Source of the DNA: Saprospiraceae bacterium
GTDB lineage: Bacteria; Bacteroidota; Bacteroidia; Chitinophagales; Saprospiraceae
Direction of reading: 5' to 3'
DNA: 45,650 bases
NCBI GenBank assembly: GCA_020627785.1
Contig: JAHDGF010000043.1
Span: 1-45,650, forward strand
The position numbers and the translations under genes are program-made. A model generated the notes under the pieces. The model was given only the letters and a program-made list of their open reading frames with translations, made no database searches and was not told the origin of the DNA. Shown piece after piece: positions 1 through 9,424 of this stretch (position 1 is the stretch's first letter; every line of letters begins with the position of its first letter).

Positions 1-1
1 C

Positions 2-289
2 AAATATAGTGACAGCAATAAAGATGCTTTTGTGAAAGTAGATTTTGAGTTGCTAGACGAATCAGTTAGATGCTCCATAAGTGATAACGGAATCGGAATT
101 TCCCCAGAAGTTTTGAATACCATTTTTGAACCATTTAAAAGAGTTTCAAATAAAGAAGTAGAAGGTCTTGGAATTGGTTTAGATACATGTAAAATGATTA
201 TTGAAGACATGGGTAAAAGACTTACCGTTGAATCTGAACTAGGAGTGGGCAGTACTTTTAGTTTTGAAATTCCTACAAAAATCAGCTAG
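2..289 (+). CDS. Sensor histidine kinase, C-terminal fragment (ATPase domain)
   Basis: The reading frame is open to the left edge, so only the last ~95 codons of a histidine kinase are present. What remains is the HATPase_c domain: an N-box remnant (KYS), the G1 box DNGIGIS, the F-box IFEPFKR and the G2 box GLGIGL, then a closing strand GSTFSFEIP. This domain binds ATP and phosphorylates the conserved His of the kinase, which lies outside the window. The GTG at 32 is an internal codon, because the coding sequence continues upstream of it. The gene ends 70 bases before the convergent ABC-peptidase gene. Sensor type and partner regulator cannot be judged from here. Confidence 0.85.
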   Translation, partial: KYSDSNKDAFVKVDFELLDESVRCSISDNGIGISPEVLNTIFEPFKRVSNKEVEGLGIGLDTCKMIIEDMGKRLTVESELGVGSTFSFEIPTKIS

Positions 290-310
290 CTTAAAAAATA
301 GTAAAGGATA

Positions 311-350
311 AAAATTTGCCGGAAGGCATAAAAATACATTCCGGCAAATA
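311..350 (-). terminator. Intrinsic terminator of the ABC/M1 operon
   Basis: A perfect 10-bp stem (TTTGCCGGAA / TTCCGGCAAA at 315-324 and 339-348) with a 14-base loop lies between two convergent genes. Read on the minus strand, the stem is followed by a T-rich stretch, so it fits termination after the gene ending at 360. On the plus strand it lacks a T run. Confidence 0.6.
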
Positions 351-359
351 AGGAAACAA

Positions 360-3300
360 TTACTGCTCAACGACGAGCTCCATCAAATTATCAGCTCTCA
401 GTCTATCTATCAAAAGATAATTAGGATCAATTCCTGCAGTCACTGGCTTCTCATCTAATATTAAATGAATCGTTTTATTCTTTTGATCGAATTTATGCAA
501 TTCATAATGCAGTTCGTTTGCCACATCATCTGTTGAATTGGTTTCGCCATATACTCCTACATAGATATAATCATCAACTGGTAATTCCTGTTCCATACCC
601 TTTTTATCCGCTCTGAATTTTTCAACTTCAATATTCAATTTCAACTCATATTTTCCGTCAGACAATTCCTGGTATTCCCCGCTCAAGATTCCATTGTTAT
701 ATAATACGATGTCCTTAAACATATCATCAATAAGGTACTGAAATGTATCAGGTATTATCTGCTCAAGTTCTTCCATAAAGACATTACTATTGGTGTATGG
801 AGGTTCTTGATAGGCAGTCTGATCAATGAAACGCTTCATCGCATAATTCAGACTATCCTCTCCTATGTACTCTCGTACGGCATTCATGACTACCGTTCCC
901 TTATTATAATGTATGTAATCCTGATTTTCAACCTTCATTAATGGTAACTCCGCAATACTCTCTCCCCCTCTATATCGCAGGTAAGCATCTAATTGATGTT
1001 TTAAAAACTTTTGTGACAATTTCTTACCATACTCTTTTTCTAAAACCATCATTGAAGAGTATTGAGCAAATGTTTCTGACAACATGGTTGCCCCTTGCAT
1101 GTCTGAACCTATCACCTGATGAGCCCACCACTGGTGCGCCATTTCATGTGCAACCGTCTGAAAGACTACATCTACCTCATCCGTATCTTTCAAGTTGGCT
1201 ATGAATCCCATACTTTCAGAATATGGCATAGTGCCAGGGAACGCTTGCGCAAATGAAGAAAATCGTGGAAACTCAATAATCCTTGCTTGTTTGTGTGGAT
1301 ACGGTGAGAAATTCTCTGAAAAATAAATCAAGGATTCACGCATGGACCGCATCATTTTTTCAACATTATATTCATGTCCCTTATGGTAGTAAACTTCTAA
1401 GTCAACTCCCTCCCATGTTTCTCTCTGAACTTCATACCTAGCTGAAAGAAAAGAATAAAAATTAATCACTGGTTTGTCTAATTCATACCGATAATAATTC
1501 CTTCCATTCTCAGTCCACTCATTCACTAATGCTCCAGGCGCAATTGCAATCTGATCAGCGCTAGTACTTATCGTCGATGACAATCGAATCCAATCTGAAT
1601 CACTTGAGATATAACTATTACTACAAGTTGATGAACATTTATGCTCCAACTTTGCCGTTCTCTCCAATGGCTTTAAACCAAACTCCTTTCGCTTCGACGA
1701 TTCCTCCGTTTCATTGCTATCATCGTATCCTATGACAGGCATAAATGAATTCGCATGCACAAAGGTTCCGTTTTCATTTATCCATTCCATTGAAACCTCA
1801 TTTTCAATTCCAATGGCTTCATAACTTGTATGAATGGTTAAATTTAATGAGTCACCAGGCATTAAACCCTTATCCAATTTGTAAATAAAATAGTTGCAAA
1901 TATCATCACTATAAACCATTGTAGATCCAGGCAAATCAATCTGTGTTTTAAAGATTTTGGCCGTTGAAAAATGAATGGAATCAATCGCATGTTTGTGTTT
2001 ATTCTTCAAGACCATTTCCGTTTTATTTACCATCTTTCGACGGTTAGGAAAAATTTCAATCGAATGATCTAAGGCTACTATTCGTGGCTGTGCTATTCCT
2101 TCATATTGCTTATACTTTTTTTCATAGCTTATTTTTCTTTCAGTTTCTTCAGCGCTGGTAATACTATTGTTTAAAACATTTGCATTATAGAATAAATAAC
2201 CGCCAACGGCAAACCACAATGAAAAGACACCATAAAATGGAACAGCCATTTGAGAACTAAATCTATGTTTTGCGATTCTTAATCGATCCTTAAATTTCAA
2301 TGCCTTACCTCTCACAGAAAACAAAATACTAGCGATAAAAATGATTCCAGCAAATAATAACCAATAGAAATTATACCATTTCAAACCAGACTCACCCAAT
2401 GAAAATTTATGAAAATCTGAATAAGTAAAAGAAGGTGTTCCAGCTACTTTAAGTAGGTTACTCTCAATCTCTAAACCACCCCAGAGGAATTTATTTGCCA
2501 CAAGAAAAAGAATGAATACAAATATTCCTGCGTACCTGTTATCAATGAGAACATGTATAAATAATGACACTGCAACCATAATAGCAAAGTAACTCAGGTC
2601 AATCAAGAATAACTGCTTTATGTAAAGCAACGGCTCGAAATTGTAGTAGCCTTTCAATGCCTGAACACCCATCCCAAAAAACATGGCTACTAATAAAATT
2701 AAAAACACTACGGAAAGCATACTGAGATACTTTGACACCATACTTACCCACGAAGAAAAAGGAGAAGCATCTATAATTTCACTAAATTTAAATTGTCGTT
2801 CTCTCCAGATTAAGGCACTGGTATAGTAGCCAATGATTACAAAAATAAATAGATGCAATGACCCAGTTACGCCTTGAAGGATATAATAGGTCACTGGAAA
2901 ATTTCCACCACCATGCCTACTGTCAGAACCAATAATTCCCCCTAACAAATTAACAAAGGCAAATATTAGAATTATCAAAAAAGCTGGGCTTTTAACGATC
3001 CCAAAAAAGTCGGACTTGTATTGAGCAAATAATTGAGCCCACTGAGTCTTGTTGTTATGGATTTTTGTCACCCTTGGAAGTTTCTCCAGAACCTTAAATT
3101 GTGAGCCCATATCAGGCGATTTCATTTCTTTATTTTTCGTTTTTGCAGACCGCTTCTGAGCAAAACTAAAACTAAAATAACTTGCTAAAAAAATCATGGC
3201 AGCTACGCTCATCCATATTACTCTATTAAGGAGCATTGGACCACTTAAATTCAGCCATTGGCTATTCTTCTCACTTAGGGTCCAATATTTAGTAATCTCA

Positions 3301-3947
3301 GAAATTGAGCTGACTCCAAAAGGATCAACCAACAATGCGGTTTCACCCAAATTAATATTATCTAAAAAGCTGCTGGCTAAAAGGTAACCCATCAATAAGA
3401 ATATTGCTCCTATAAAAGAAATCGTTGTGCTTCTGAATTTTACCGCTAAGGCAAATATTATTGAACCAATTAAAATAGTGTTTGGCAATAAGAAGGTGGT
3501 GAAGGTATCTACAAAAGACTTAAAATAAACTGGGCCAACCATACCCTCATCTTGATATAAAAAAGGAGCAACAAAGACTGCTAATAAAATACCAAACAAT
3601 GGAATACAGGATACTAGAATACTGCTCGTGAATCTCCCTAGTAAATAAGAAACTCTCTTCATCGGTGTAGCAAACAAGATGGAATGAAAGTTACTGGTAA
3701 AGTCTTTAAGTGCTGATTGGTTAACAAAGGTGGTCGTCATCACAATTGATATCAAACTGACAATGGCGGCATAAGACATCAAGGCAAAGGGAGAATTAAT
3801 ATTCACATTACCCATGTCACTTCCCACAGTAATATTACTCGACAGACAAGCACCCAACACCATGGCAAAATTTAATAATAAGAATATATATACCATTGGG
3901 TTCTTAAGCCAGTACTTTAATTCGAAAGCGAAAAATTCCTTAAACAT
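360..3947 (-). CDS. ABC transporter permease fused to M1-family metallopeptidase
   Basis: This 1195-residue protein has two halves. Residues ~1-600 carry about twelve hydrophobic segments in two ABC-2 type permease units. Residues ~620-1195 form a soluble, probably extracytoplasmic, M1 (gluzincin) peptidase domain. The zinc motif HEMAH is at 934-938, followed by QWW and a glutamate in LSETFAQ at 958. A likely catalytic Tyr lies in the HYNKG motif further on. The HEXXH-to-Glu spacing is one residue longer than the canonical HEXXH-X18-E of M1 enzymes. The exopeptidase GAMEN motif is replaced by GTMPYSE. Such fusions are familiar in Bacteroidota but their substrate is unknown. The gene lies 31 bases after the ABC ATPase gene on the same strand and must form one transporter with it. 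Peptide processing coupled to transport is an inference. Confidence 0.9.
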   Translation of the reverse strand: MFKEFFAFELKYWLKNPMVYIFLLLNFAMVLGACLSSNITVGSDMGNVNINSPFALMSYAAIVSLISIVMTTTFVNQSALKDFTSNFHSILFATPMKRVSYLLGRFTSSILVSCIPLFGILLAVFVAPFLYQDEGMVGPVYFKSFVDTFTTFLLPNTILIGSIIFALAVKFRSTTISFIGAIFLLMGYLLASSFLDNINLGETALLVDPFGVSSISEITKYWTLSEKNSQWLNLSGPMLLNRVIWMSVAAMIFLASYFSFSFAQKRSAKTKNKEMKSPDMGSQFKVLEKLPRVTKIHNNKTQWAQLFAQYKSDFFGIVKSPAFLIILIFAFVNLLGGIIGSDSRHGGGNFPVTYYILQGVTGSLHLFIFVIIGYYTSALIWRERQFKFSEIIDASPFSSWVSMVSKYLSMLSVVFLILLVAMFFGMGVQALKGYYNFEPLLYIKQLFLIDLSYFAIMVAVSLFIHVLIDNRYAGIFVFILFLVANKFLWGGLEIESNLLKVAGTPSFTYSDFHKFSLGESGLKWYNFYWLLFAGIIFIASILFSVRGKALKFKDRLRIAKHRFSSQMAVPFYGVFSLWFAVGGYLFYNANVLNNSITSAEETERKISYEKKYKQYEGIAQPRIVALDHSIEIFPNRRKMVNKTEMVLKNKHKHAIDSIHFSTAKIFKTQIDLPGSTMVYSDDICNYFIYKLDKGLMPGDSLNLTIHTSYEAIGIENEVSMEWINENGTFVHANSFMPVIGYDDSNETEESSKRKEFGLKPLERTAKLEHKCSSTCSNSYISSDSDWIRLSSTISTSADQIAIAPGALVNEWTENGRNYYRYELDKPVINFYSFLSARYEVQRETWEGVDLEVYYHKGHEYNVEKMMRSMRESLIYFSENFSPYPHKQARIIEFPRFSSFAQAFPGTMPYSESMGFIANLKDTDEVDVVFQTVAHEMAHQWWAHQVIGSDMQGATMLSETFAQYSSMMVLEKEYGKKLSQKFLKHQLDAYLRYRGGESIAELPLMKVENQDYIHYNKGTVVMNAVREYIGEDSLNYAMKRFIDQTAYQEPPYTNSNVFMEELEQIIPDTFQYLIDDMFKDIVLYNNGILSGEYQELSDGKYELKLNIEVEKFRADKKGMEQELPVDDYIYVGVYGETNSTDDVANELHYELHKFDQKNKTIHLILDEKPVTAGIDPNYLLIDRLRADNLMELVVEQ

Positions 3948-3978
3948 AACTATTGATTTAATTGATGGAGAAATAAGA

Positions 3979-4860
3979 TTAGGCTGCAGTTTCTAGGCCC
4001 ATTACTTTTGTAAAGAATACATCTTCCAGATCAGCTGGTACTTGCTTAAATCCATTACCTGGATTTTCATCATGAATGATATGAATGAGTGGATTACCTG
4101 AGACCAATCTACTGGAGATGATGTGATGCTCATTTTCAATCATTGTTAGCTCAGATTTATCAATCAATTTCTCCCACACCCTTCCCGTGAGCGCATCCAT
4201 TGCAGTAGTTGGTCGACCTGCATACAATAATTTACCTCTATTAATGATGGCCATGTTTGCACAAAGTTGGCTCACATCCTGAACAATGTGCGTTGATAAA
4301 ATCACAATGACATTTTCGCTAATCTCTGATAATAGATTATAAAATCTATTGCGTTCCCCTGGATCTAAACCAGCAGTGGGTTCATCCACAATGATTAAAT
4401 TTGGATTTCCAATTAATGCTTGAGCAATGCCAAATCTTTGTTTCATTCCTCCAGAAAAGTCATTGACGCGATTCTTTCGGAATTCATATAGATTTACTCG
4501 ATGCAATAAAGACTCGACCATTGCTTTCCGTTCTTTACTATTAATTACACCTTTCAGAATCGCCAAGTGATTCAATAAATCTTGAGCACTAGATTTTGGA
4601 TAAACACCAAATTCCTGTGGGAGATATCCCAAAGTCTTTCGTAGCTCATGCTTCTCATTAATTACATCAATGTCACCCAAATAAATGCTTCCTTGATCAG
4701 GCTCCTGGAGGGTTGCTATTGTTCGCATCAAGGTTGACTTTCCAGCTCCATTAGGTCCTAATAGACCAAATAAGCCAGTCGGTATTTCTAAAGAGATATT
4801 GTCTAGTGCTTGAACACCATTCGAATATGTTTTTGAAAGATTCGTAATTGATAAATTCAT
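3979..4860 (-). CDS. ABC transporter ATP-binding protein
   Basis: This is the cytoplasmic ATPase of an ABC-2 type exporter. It has a Walker A motif GPNGAGKST, a Q-loop in LGYLPQEFG, the signature FSGGMKQR, Walker B LIIVDEP with D-loop AGLDP, and the H-loop LSTH. A C-terminal extension of ~80 residues follows the core, as in drug and gliding-type ABC-2 ATPases. The frame also opens at an ATG at 4896, but the internal Met starting MNLSITNLSK (4860) is preferred. A TAnnTTTG promoter element at 4899-4906 places transcription start at about 4892, downstream of the 4896 codon. It is the first gene of an operon with the permease-peptidase fusion and is divergent from the LytS/LytTR pair. Confidence 0.9.
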   Translation of the reverse strand: MNLSITNLSKTYSNGVQALDNISLEIPTGLFGLLGPNGAGKSTLMRTIATLQEPDQGSIYLGDIDVINEKHELRKTLGYLPQEFGVYPKSSAQDLLNHLAILKGVINSKERKAMVESLLHRVNLYEFRKNRVNDFSGGMKQRFGIAQALIGNPNLIIVDEPTAGLDPGERNRFYNLLSEISENVIVILSTHIVQDVSQLCANMAIINRGKLLYAGRPTTAMDALTGRVWEKLIDKSELTMIENEHHIISSRLVSGNPLIHIIHDENPGNGFKQVPADLEDVFFTKVMGLETAA

Positions 4861-4898
4861 GAGAACAGTTTTTTCTTGTTTAATAATGAAGAACAATT

Positions 4899-4929
4899 CA
4901 AAAGTATACCCAAACTGGCCCTTTATAAA
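4899..4929 (-). promoter_or_regulatory. Bacteroidota-type promoter of the ABC operon
   Basis: On the minus strand the sequence reads TTTA, 19 bases, TACTTTTG. This matches the Bacteroidota consensus TTTG-N17-23-TAnnTTTG, with a perfect -7 box and 3 of 4 bases at -33. It lies 38 bases upstream of the preferred ATG at 4860. Confidence 0.5.
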
Positions 4930-5038
4930 CTAATAGTGACCCACTCCATGCAGGATTTGACCACCTATATCAAAAATGTGATGAACGTCGTATATCACAA
5001 AAAATGGAATCGCAGAGATATTTTCCCTAGCTTGAAGT

Positions 5039-6028
5039 ATGATTCAGATATTGAAGAAACGATGGGCATACCACAGCCTTATTTGGATAGGTTCTTATTT
5101 AATTTTAACCCTGCTGACCTACTACAGTGAAAGTAACACAGACAGCTTTATTCAAAGCCTCAAAGATCCGTTACAAATAGTCATACCTATTATGGTCGTC
5201 ACTTATATAGGCTTTTGGGCTAAAGACAAATTTTTTGACACAAGAAAATATCTCCCTTATGTCTTGATTCTCATACTTGCCATTGTTATAGGTGTTATTT
5301 GTTACGAGTCCTTAGATCAAATAATGAATGGCAAACTTGGCAATTCAAGATTTCAAAATATAAACAACTTCGTCTTTATCTTAATTTTCACCTTTGGTCT
5401 ACAGTACTTTAAAAGAGGGATTATCAATCAATACCAAATTCAAGAACTGAGGGCAAAAACAGCAGAAACAGAATTAAATGCTTTAAAAGCCCAGATTAAT
5501 CCACACTTCCTTTTCAATACGCTTAACAACATTTATGGCATGAATCAAATTGATTCTGAGAAAGGCTCGGAGATGATCATGGAATTATCGGATGTCATGC
5601 GTTACCATTTAGAATTTTCAAAGCAAGGGAAGGTAAAACTTGAAGATGAAATTCAGCTATTAAAATCTTATATAAAATTAGAAAGGCTTAGACTTAGAGA
5701 AACTTGTGACGTTCAAGTGGATTTTGAAGGCGCAGATAAGCAACTAATGATATCGCCACTACTTTTTATTCCTTTTGTTGAAAATGCTTTTAAACACGGG
5801 ACGCATCCTACCCAAAAATGTTTCGTGCACATTAAATTACATACGACGACTAAAAAATTATTTTTCACCATTAAAAATAGCATCATAGCCAATCGGAAAG
5901 TTGTCAAAACGAACATTGGACTTCAAAACACGAAAAGAAGATTAGATCTAATTTTTCCAAACATGCATGAATTAAATATTTCAAAAAATAATGACATGCA
6001 TCTTGTTGACTTAAAGATCGAGCTATGA
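5039..6028 (+). CDS. LytS-type sensor histidine kinase (His_kinase family)
   Basis: This membrane-bound kinase of 329 residues has four predicted transmembrane segments (about 13-29, 46-61, 72-89 and 108-123) and no extracytoplasmic sensor domain. A short coiled coil and the His_kinase domain (PF06580 type) follow. The phospho-acceptor His156 lies in the hallmark QINPHFLFNTLNN. The ATPase part shows an N-box FVENAFKHG and an IGLQNTKRRL motif. It overlaps the LytTR regulator gene by four bases (ATGA), so the two are co-translated partners. Its divergence from the ABC/M1 operon suggests that this pair controls that transporter, which is an inference from position only. Confidence 0.92.
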   Translation: MIQILKKRWAYHSLIWIGSYLILTLLTYYSESNTDSFIQSLKDPLQIVIPIMVVTYIGFWAKDKFFDTRKYLPYVLILILAIVIGVICYESLDQIMNGKLGNSRFQNINNFVFILIFTFGLQYFKRGIINQYQIQELRAKTAETELNALKAQINPHFLFNTLNNIYGMNQIDSEKGSEMIMELSDVMRYHLEFSKQGKVKLEDEIQLLKSYIKLERLRLRETCDVQVDFEGADKQLMISPLLFIPFVENAFKHGTHPTQKCFVHIKLHTTTKKLFFTIKNSIIANRKVVKTNIGLQNTKRRLDLIFPNMHELNISKNNDMHLVDLKIEL

Positions 6029-6765
6029 AAAAAATCAAACTTTTAATTGTAGACGATGAACCCTTGGCTCATAAAATCTTAGAAGGTTATTGTGAAAAAA
6101 TAGATCATGTAGAAGTAATTGGCAATTGCTATGATGGAATGTCTACCCTTAATTTCTTAAACCAAAATCCTGTAGATGCGGTCTTACTAGATATCCAAAT
6201 GCCAGACATAACTGGGATAGAACTTCTTGACACACAGATGAACAATTCGCCAAAAGTGATATTCACTACCGCATATACTGAATACGCCATGCAAAGCTTT
6301 GACTATGATCAAGTCGTTGATTATTTACACAAACCCATACGGCTTACTCGATTCATCAAATCATTGGAGCGATTGAAAAAAATTTTAACCCTAGAAAATG
6401 AATTCTATGCTAAAAATGAAAGCCAATCAGAAACTCCTTCTGTATCTAGCCAATCTAATTCCATAAGCCTCAAGGATAATAAAGTAATTTATAGAATTTC
6501 GTATTCAGACATCAAATACATACAATCTTGGGGAAACTACCTGAAATTTTTTCTGGCAGATAAAAACATAAAAATAGTACGCAAAACCATCAAGGTCATA
6601 GAATCCGAATTACCCTCAGACCAATTCTTAAGAATACACAAATCTTACATTGTCAACATCAATTGCATTTCATCCATTCAAGGAAACCAAATTAAACTAG
6701 AAAATGAGCAATTACCCATTGGAAAAAGCTACTTGGTGAACGTTAAGAAAACCATTATCGGTTAA
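6025..6765 (+). CDS. LytTR-family response regulator
   Basis: This cytoplasmic DNA-binding regulator of 246 residues has an N-terminal receiver domain (about 1-120) with acidic residues VDDEP near the start, phospho-acceptor Asp56 in LLDIQMPD, a Thr/Ala switch region IFTTAY and a conserved Lys in HKPIR. A Ser/Asn-rich linker leads to a C-terminal LytTR DNA-binding domain (about 148-246) with the typical pattern LRIHKSYIVN and a final LPIGKSY. It is translationally coupled to the LytS-type kinase through the ATGA overlap. Targets are unknown; the divergent ABC/M1 operon is the nearest candidate. Confidence 0.93.
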   Translation: MKKIKLLIVDDEPLAHKILEGYCEKIDHVEVIGNCYDGMSTLNFLNQNPVDAVLLDIQMPDITGIELLDTQMNNSPKVIFTTAYTEYAMQSFDYDQVVDYLHKPIRLTRFIKSLERLKKILTLENEFYAKNESQSETPSVSSQSNSISLKDNKVIYRISYSDIKYIQSWGNYLKFFLADKNIKIVRKTIKVIESELPSDQFLRIHKSYIVNINCISSIQGNQIKLENEQLPIGKSYLVNVKKTIIG

Positions 6766-7339
6766 TTCATCACCAATTTAGTTTTGTTTTAAGTGATCAA
6801 AATTAACTAAAGAAGCTAACAACTTTAACCTTGATTAACTCATCCTAATTTGGGTTTAAAATATAAAAAACCATTCAATGGCATTGAGGGGTAATACCTA
6901 TCATCTAGTTGATAAAATATATTAATAAAGGATACAGCCATACTTTTAATATATCCATAGATGAGGTTCACTAAATAGGTAATTTGCCATCAATCAAGAA
7001 GCTAAATAAAATAACAACTCCATTTGGGATTTGGCTTACTCTGCGAACCTATTTCAGGAAAACACTCATTTATGACTGCCTAATGCTATAAAAAGTAAAT
7101 TCCTATGATAAAGAAATCAGATTTCATTTACCCAATCTAAGATTAGTACTGATTTATCTATTGAAATGATATATGAACAGATGTTGACCGTTCATTTGAA
7201 AAAAAGCCAATTATTGGCGTTTTAGTTTCAACCTAAAATTTCTACCATTCAATATGTTTTTTTCGTCATTCAAGACAATTCCAAATTTTATTATTTGCTT
7301 AATATTTAAGTTTGAAATTTGAATTTATAAAATAGATTT
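6766..7339. other. Intergenic stretch of 574 bases
   Basis: No convincing gene is seen. It is AT-rich. Near 7205-7222 a short hairpin (GCCAA, TTA loop, TTGGC) sits between an A run and a T run and could act as a weak terminator. The distal end carries a TAAGTTTG element (7307-7314) listed separately. Confidence 0.5.
7307..7314 (+). promoter_or_regulatory. Candidate -7 box for the heme peroxidase gene
   Basis: TAAGTTTG matches the Bacteroidota -7 consensus TAnnTTTG and lies 25 bases before the ATG at 7340. No good TTTG is found 17-23 bases further upstream, so the promoter is only partly supported. Confidence 0.3.
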
Positions 7340-9328
7340 ATGCGATTAGGATATTTATTTTCCTTGTTTTTAGTTTTCAATTTTAGTAATATTTTATTGG
7401 CTCAACCAAGTAATGGTCCCGGAGGACCTGAAAGAGATACTAGAATTAATGGAAGAAGTATTAAAGTAAAGCCAAGAATGCAAGTTGATACAAATACTTG
7501 CAGAATTGATAGCTTAATCAGAGTACGAACAATTGAAGGAACGTGTAATAATATCAGAAATGCGACCACAATGGAATGGGGAGCTACTGACATTAGATTT
7601 AGAAGGACGGTGCCACCAGAATATGGCTCAGAAAACTTATTGAATGCACTAGGAGGAGAATCTAGAAAAAGTCCGAGGGAAATTTCAAATATCGTCGCGG
7701 ATCAACCTGCTATTATCTTTAGCGAAACAGGTTTGAGTGCTCTAGTATATAATTGGGGTCAATTTATTGATCATGATTTTGCATTGACTCCAGAAAATGA
7801 AGAAGAATCAGCGAATATTCCACTACCTGACAATGAGCCTCTATTTACTGATTCCATTCACTTCTTAAGATCTGAATATGTTACTGATGTAAATCTTCCA
7901 AGAGAACAAGTCAATATACTTACTGCCTGGATTGATGGATCAATGGTTTATGGGTCTGAAATCGAAAGAGCGGACTGGTTGCGGACATTTGAAGAAGGAA
8001 AACTAAAAGTTTCTGAAGGTAACTTATTGCCATTCAATACGACGGATGGAGAATACGAAAGTGAAATAGACACCTTGGCTCCCACCATGGCAGGAGCAGA
8101 TGAAAATGGGAAAATGTGGGTTGCTGGCGATTTTAGAGCAGGAGAACAAGTAGGTCTAACAAGCTTACATACTTTATTTGTAAGAGAACATAATAGAATA
8201 TGTGATGAACTTATATCAAATGGACTGATAGACGATAATGAAATTTATCAAGAAGCAAGAAAAAAATTAATCGCTATAATTCAAAAAATCACATATACAG
8301 ATTTCTTACCAGCTTTAGGTGTTGATATAGATGAATATGAAGAATATGATGATCGATTAGACCCAAGTATAACAAATGTTTTTACCACAGCAGCTTGGCG
8401 AATTGGTCATACAATGGTTGTAGACAGCGTAAGAATGTTTGATAATGATTGCCAACCAGCCGGAGATACTATAGTATCTCTGATTGAAGCATTTTTCAAT
8501 CCTAGTATAATTAGAGAATATGACATTGACTATTTCCTAAGAGGGCTATCAATAGAAACACAATACGAAATAGACCCATACATAGTTGATGAGTTAAGAG
8601 ATTTTTTATTCTCATCTCCTCAATCTCCAGTAACTGCAGGCTTAGACTTGGCAGCAGCAAATATCCAAAGAGGTCGTGATCATGGTTTATCAGACTATAA
8701 TTCTTATAGAGAATTTTACACCGGATCAAGAGCATCCTCGTTTGACGAAATCAGCACCAATCAAACCTTTGTTGCTAATTTAGTTGAAGCTTATGATGGT
8801 GATATAGATAATATTGATCCTTGGATAGGGATGGTTTCTGAAGATCGAGTGCCAGGCACTTCATTTGGTGTAACGATGTTAGAAATTTTAAAAGAGAGTT
8901 TTGGAAACTTAAGAGACGCCGATAGGTTTTGGTATCAAAGATATTTAGGCGATGCTGATCAAGAAGAAGTTGATAATACGACACTGAAAGACATTATTGA
9001 GAGAAATACAAATTTGAGTGACTTACAAGAAGATGTATTTTTTTCAGATGTGTCGTGCTTATCTACTTCGACTCAAGATTTGAAAAACGATATTCTATTC
9101 AATATATCACCTAATCCTGTTGTAAGCGGAACACTAAATATCAATTTAGATTTAAAAGGTTCAGAATTAGATAGGATGAGAGTAATCAGTTCTGATGGAA
9201 AACAAATATATTTTTCAAATAGTTTTCAATCCGAAATAAATACACAACAGTACATCTCTGGTACATATTATATCATTATTGAAACTACTCATGGTAAGTT
9301 TGCAAAAAAGTTCTTTGTAAATAATTAA
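7340..9328 (+). CDS. T9SS-exported animal-type heme peroxidase
   Basis: This is a 662-residue secreted enzyme of the animal heme peroxidase superfamily (An_peroxidase), which oxidises halides or organic donors with hydrogen peroxide. Signature residues are intact. The distal His145 is in WGQFIDHDF, the catalytic Arg282 in REHNR, and the proximal His357 in RIGHT. The strongly conserved NIQRGRDHGL motif follows. An N-terminal signal peptide ends near LLAQ. The last ~85 residues form a type A T9SS sorting domain (SPNP...GTYYI...KKFFVNN), so the enzyme should cross the outer membrane and be released or surface-anchored. It is probably a monocistronic unit, with a strong terminator after it at 9349. 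The following lipoprotein gene may be functionally linked. Halide specificity cannot be read from the sequence. Confidence 0.9.
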   Translation: MRLGYLFSLFLVFNFSNILLAQPSNGPGGPERDTRINGRSIKVKPRMQVDTNTCRIDSLIRVRTIEGTCNNIRNATTMEWGATDIRFRRTVPPEYGSENLLNALGGESRKSPREISNIVADQPAIIFSETGLSALVYNWGQFIDHDFALTPENEEESANIPLPDNEPLFTDSIHFLRSEYVTDVNLPREQVNILTAWIDGSMVYGSEIERADWLRTFEEGKLKVSEGNLLPFNTTDGEYESEIDTLAPTMAGADENGKMWVAGDFRAGEQVGLTSLHTLFVREHNRICDELISNGLIDDNEIYQEARKKLIAIIQKITYTDFLPALGVDIDEYEEYDDRLDPSITNVFTTAAWRIGHTMVVDSVRMFDNDCQPAGDTIVSLIEAFFNPSIIREYDIDYFLRGLSIETQYEIDPYIVDELRDFLFSSPQSPVTAGLDLAAANIQRGRDHGLSDYNSYREFYTGSRASSFDEISTNQTFVANLVEAYDGDIDNIDPWIGMVSEDRVPGTSFGVTMLEILKESFGNLRDADRFWYQRYLGDADQEEVDNTTLKDIIERNTNLSDLQEDVFFSDVSCLSTSTQDLKNDILFNISPNPVVSGTLNINLDLKGSELDRMRVISSDGKQIYFSNSFQSEINTQQYISGTYYIIIETTHGKFAKKFFVNN

Positions 9329-9348
9329 AAAATGTCCCCCGATTTAAT

Positions 9349-9381
9349 AAAAATGACAACTTCTAAAGCTGTCATTTTTTT
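9349..9381 (+). terminator. Intrinsic terminator after the peroxidase gene
   Basis: A 10-bp stem (AAAAATGACA / TGTCATTTTT) with an 11-base loop is followed by a run of T. It lies 20 bases after the peroxidase stop codon. Confidence 0.75.
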
Positions 9382-9424
9382 ATATCAAGAAAAATTTAAA
9401 ATAATCTAAATACGTGAATGCATT

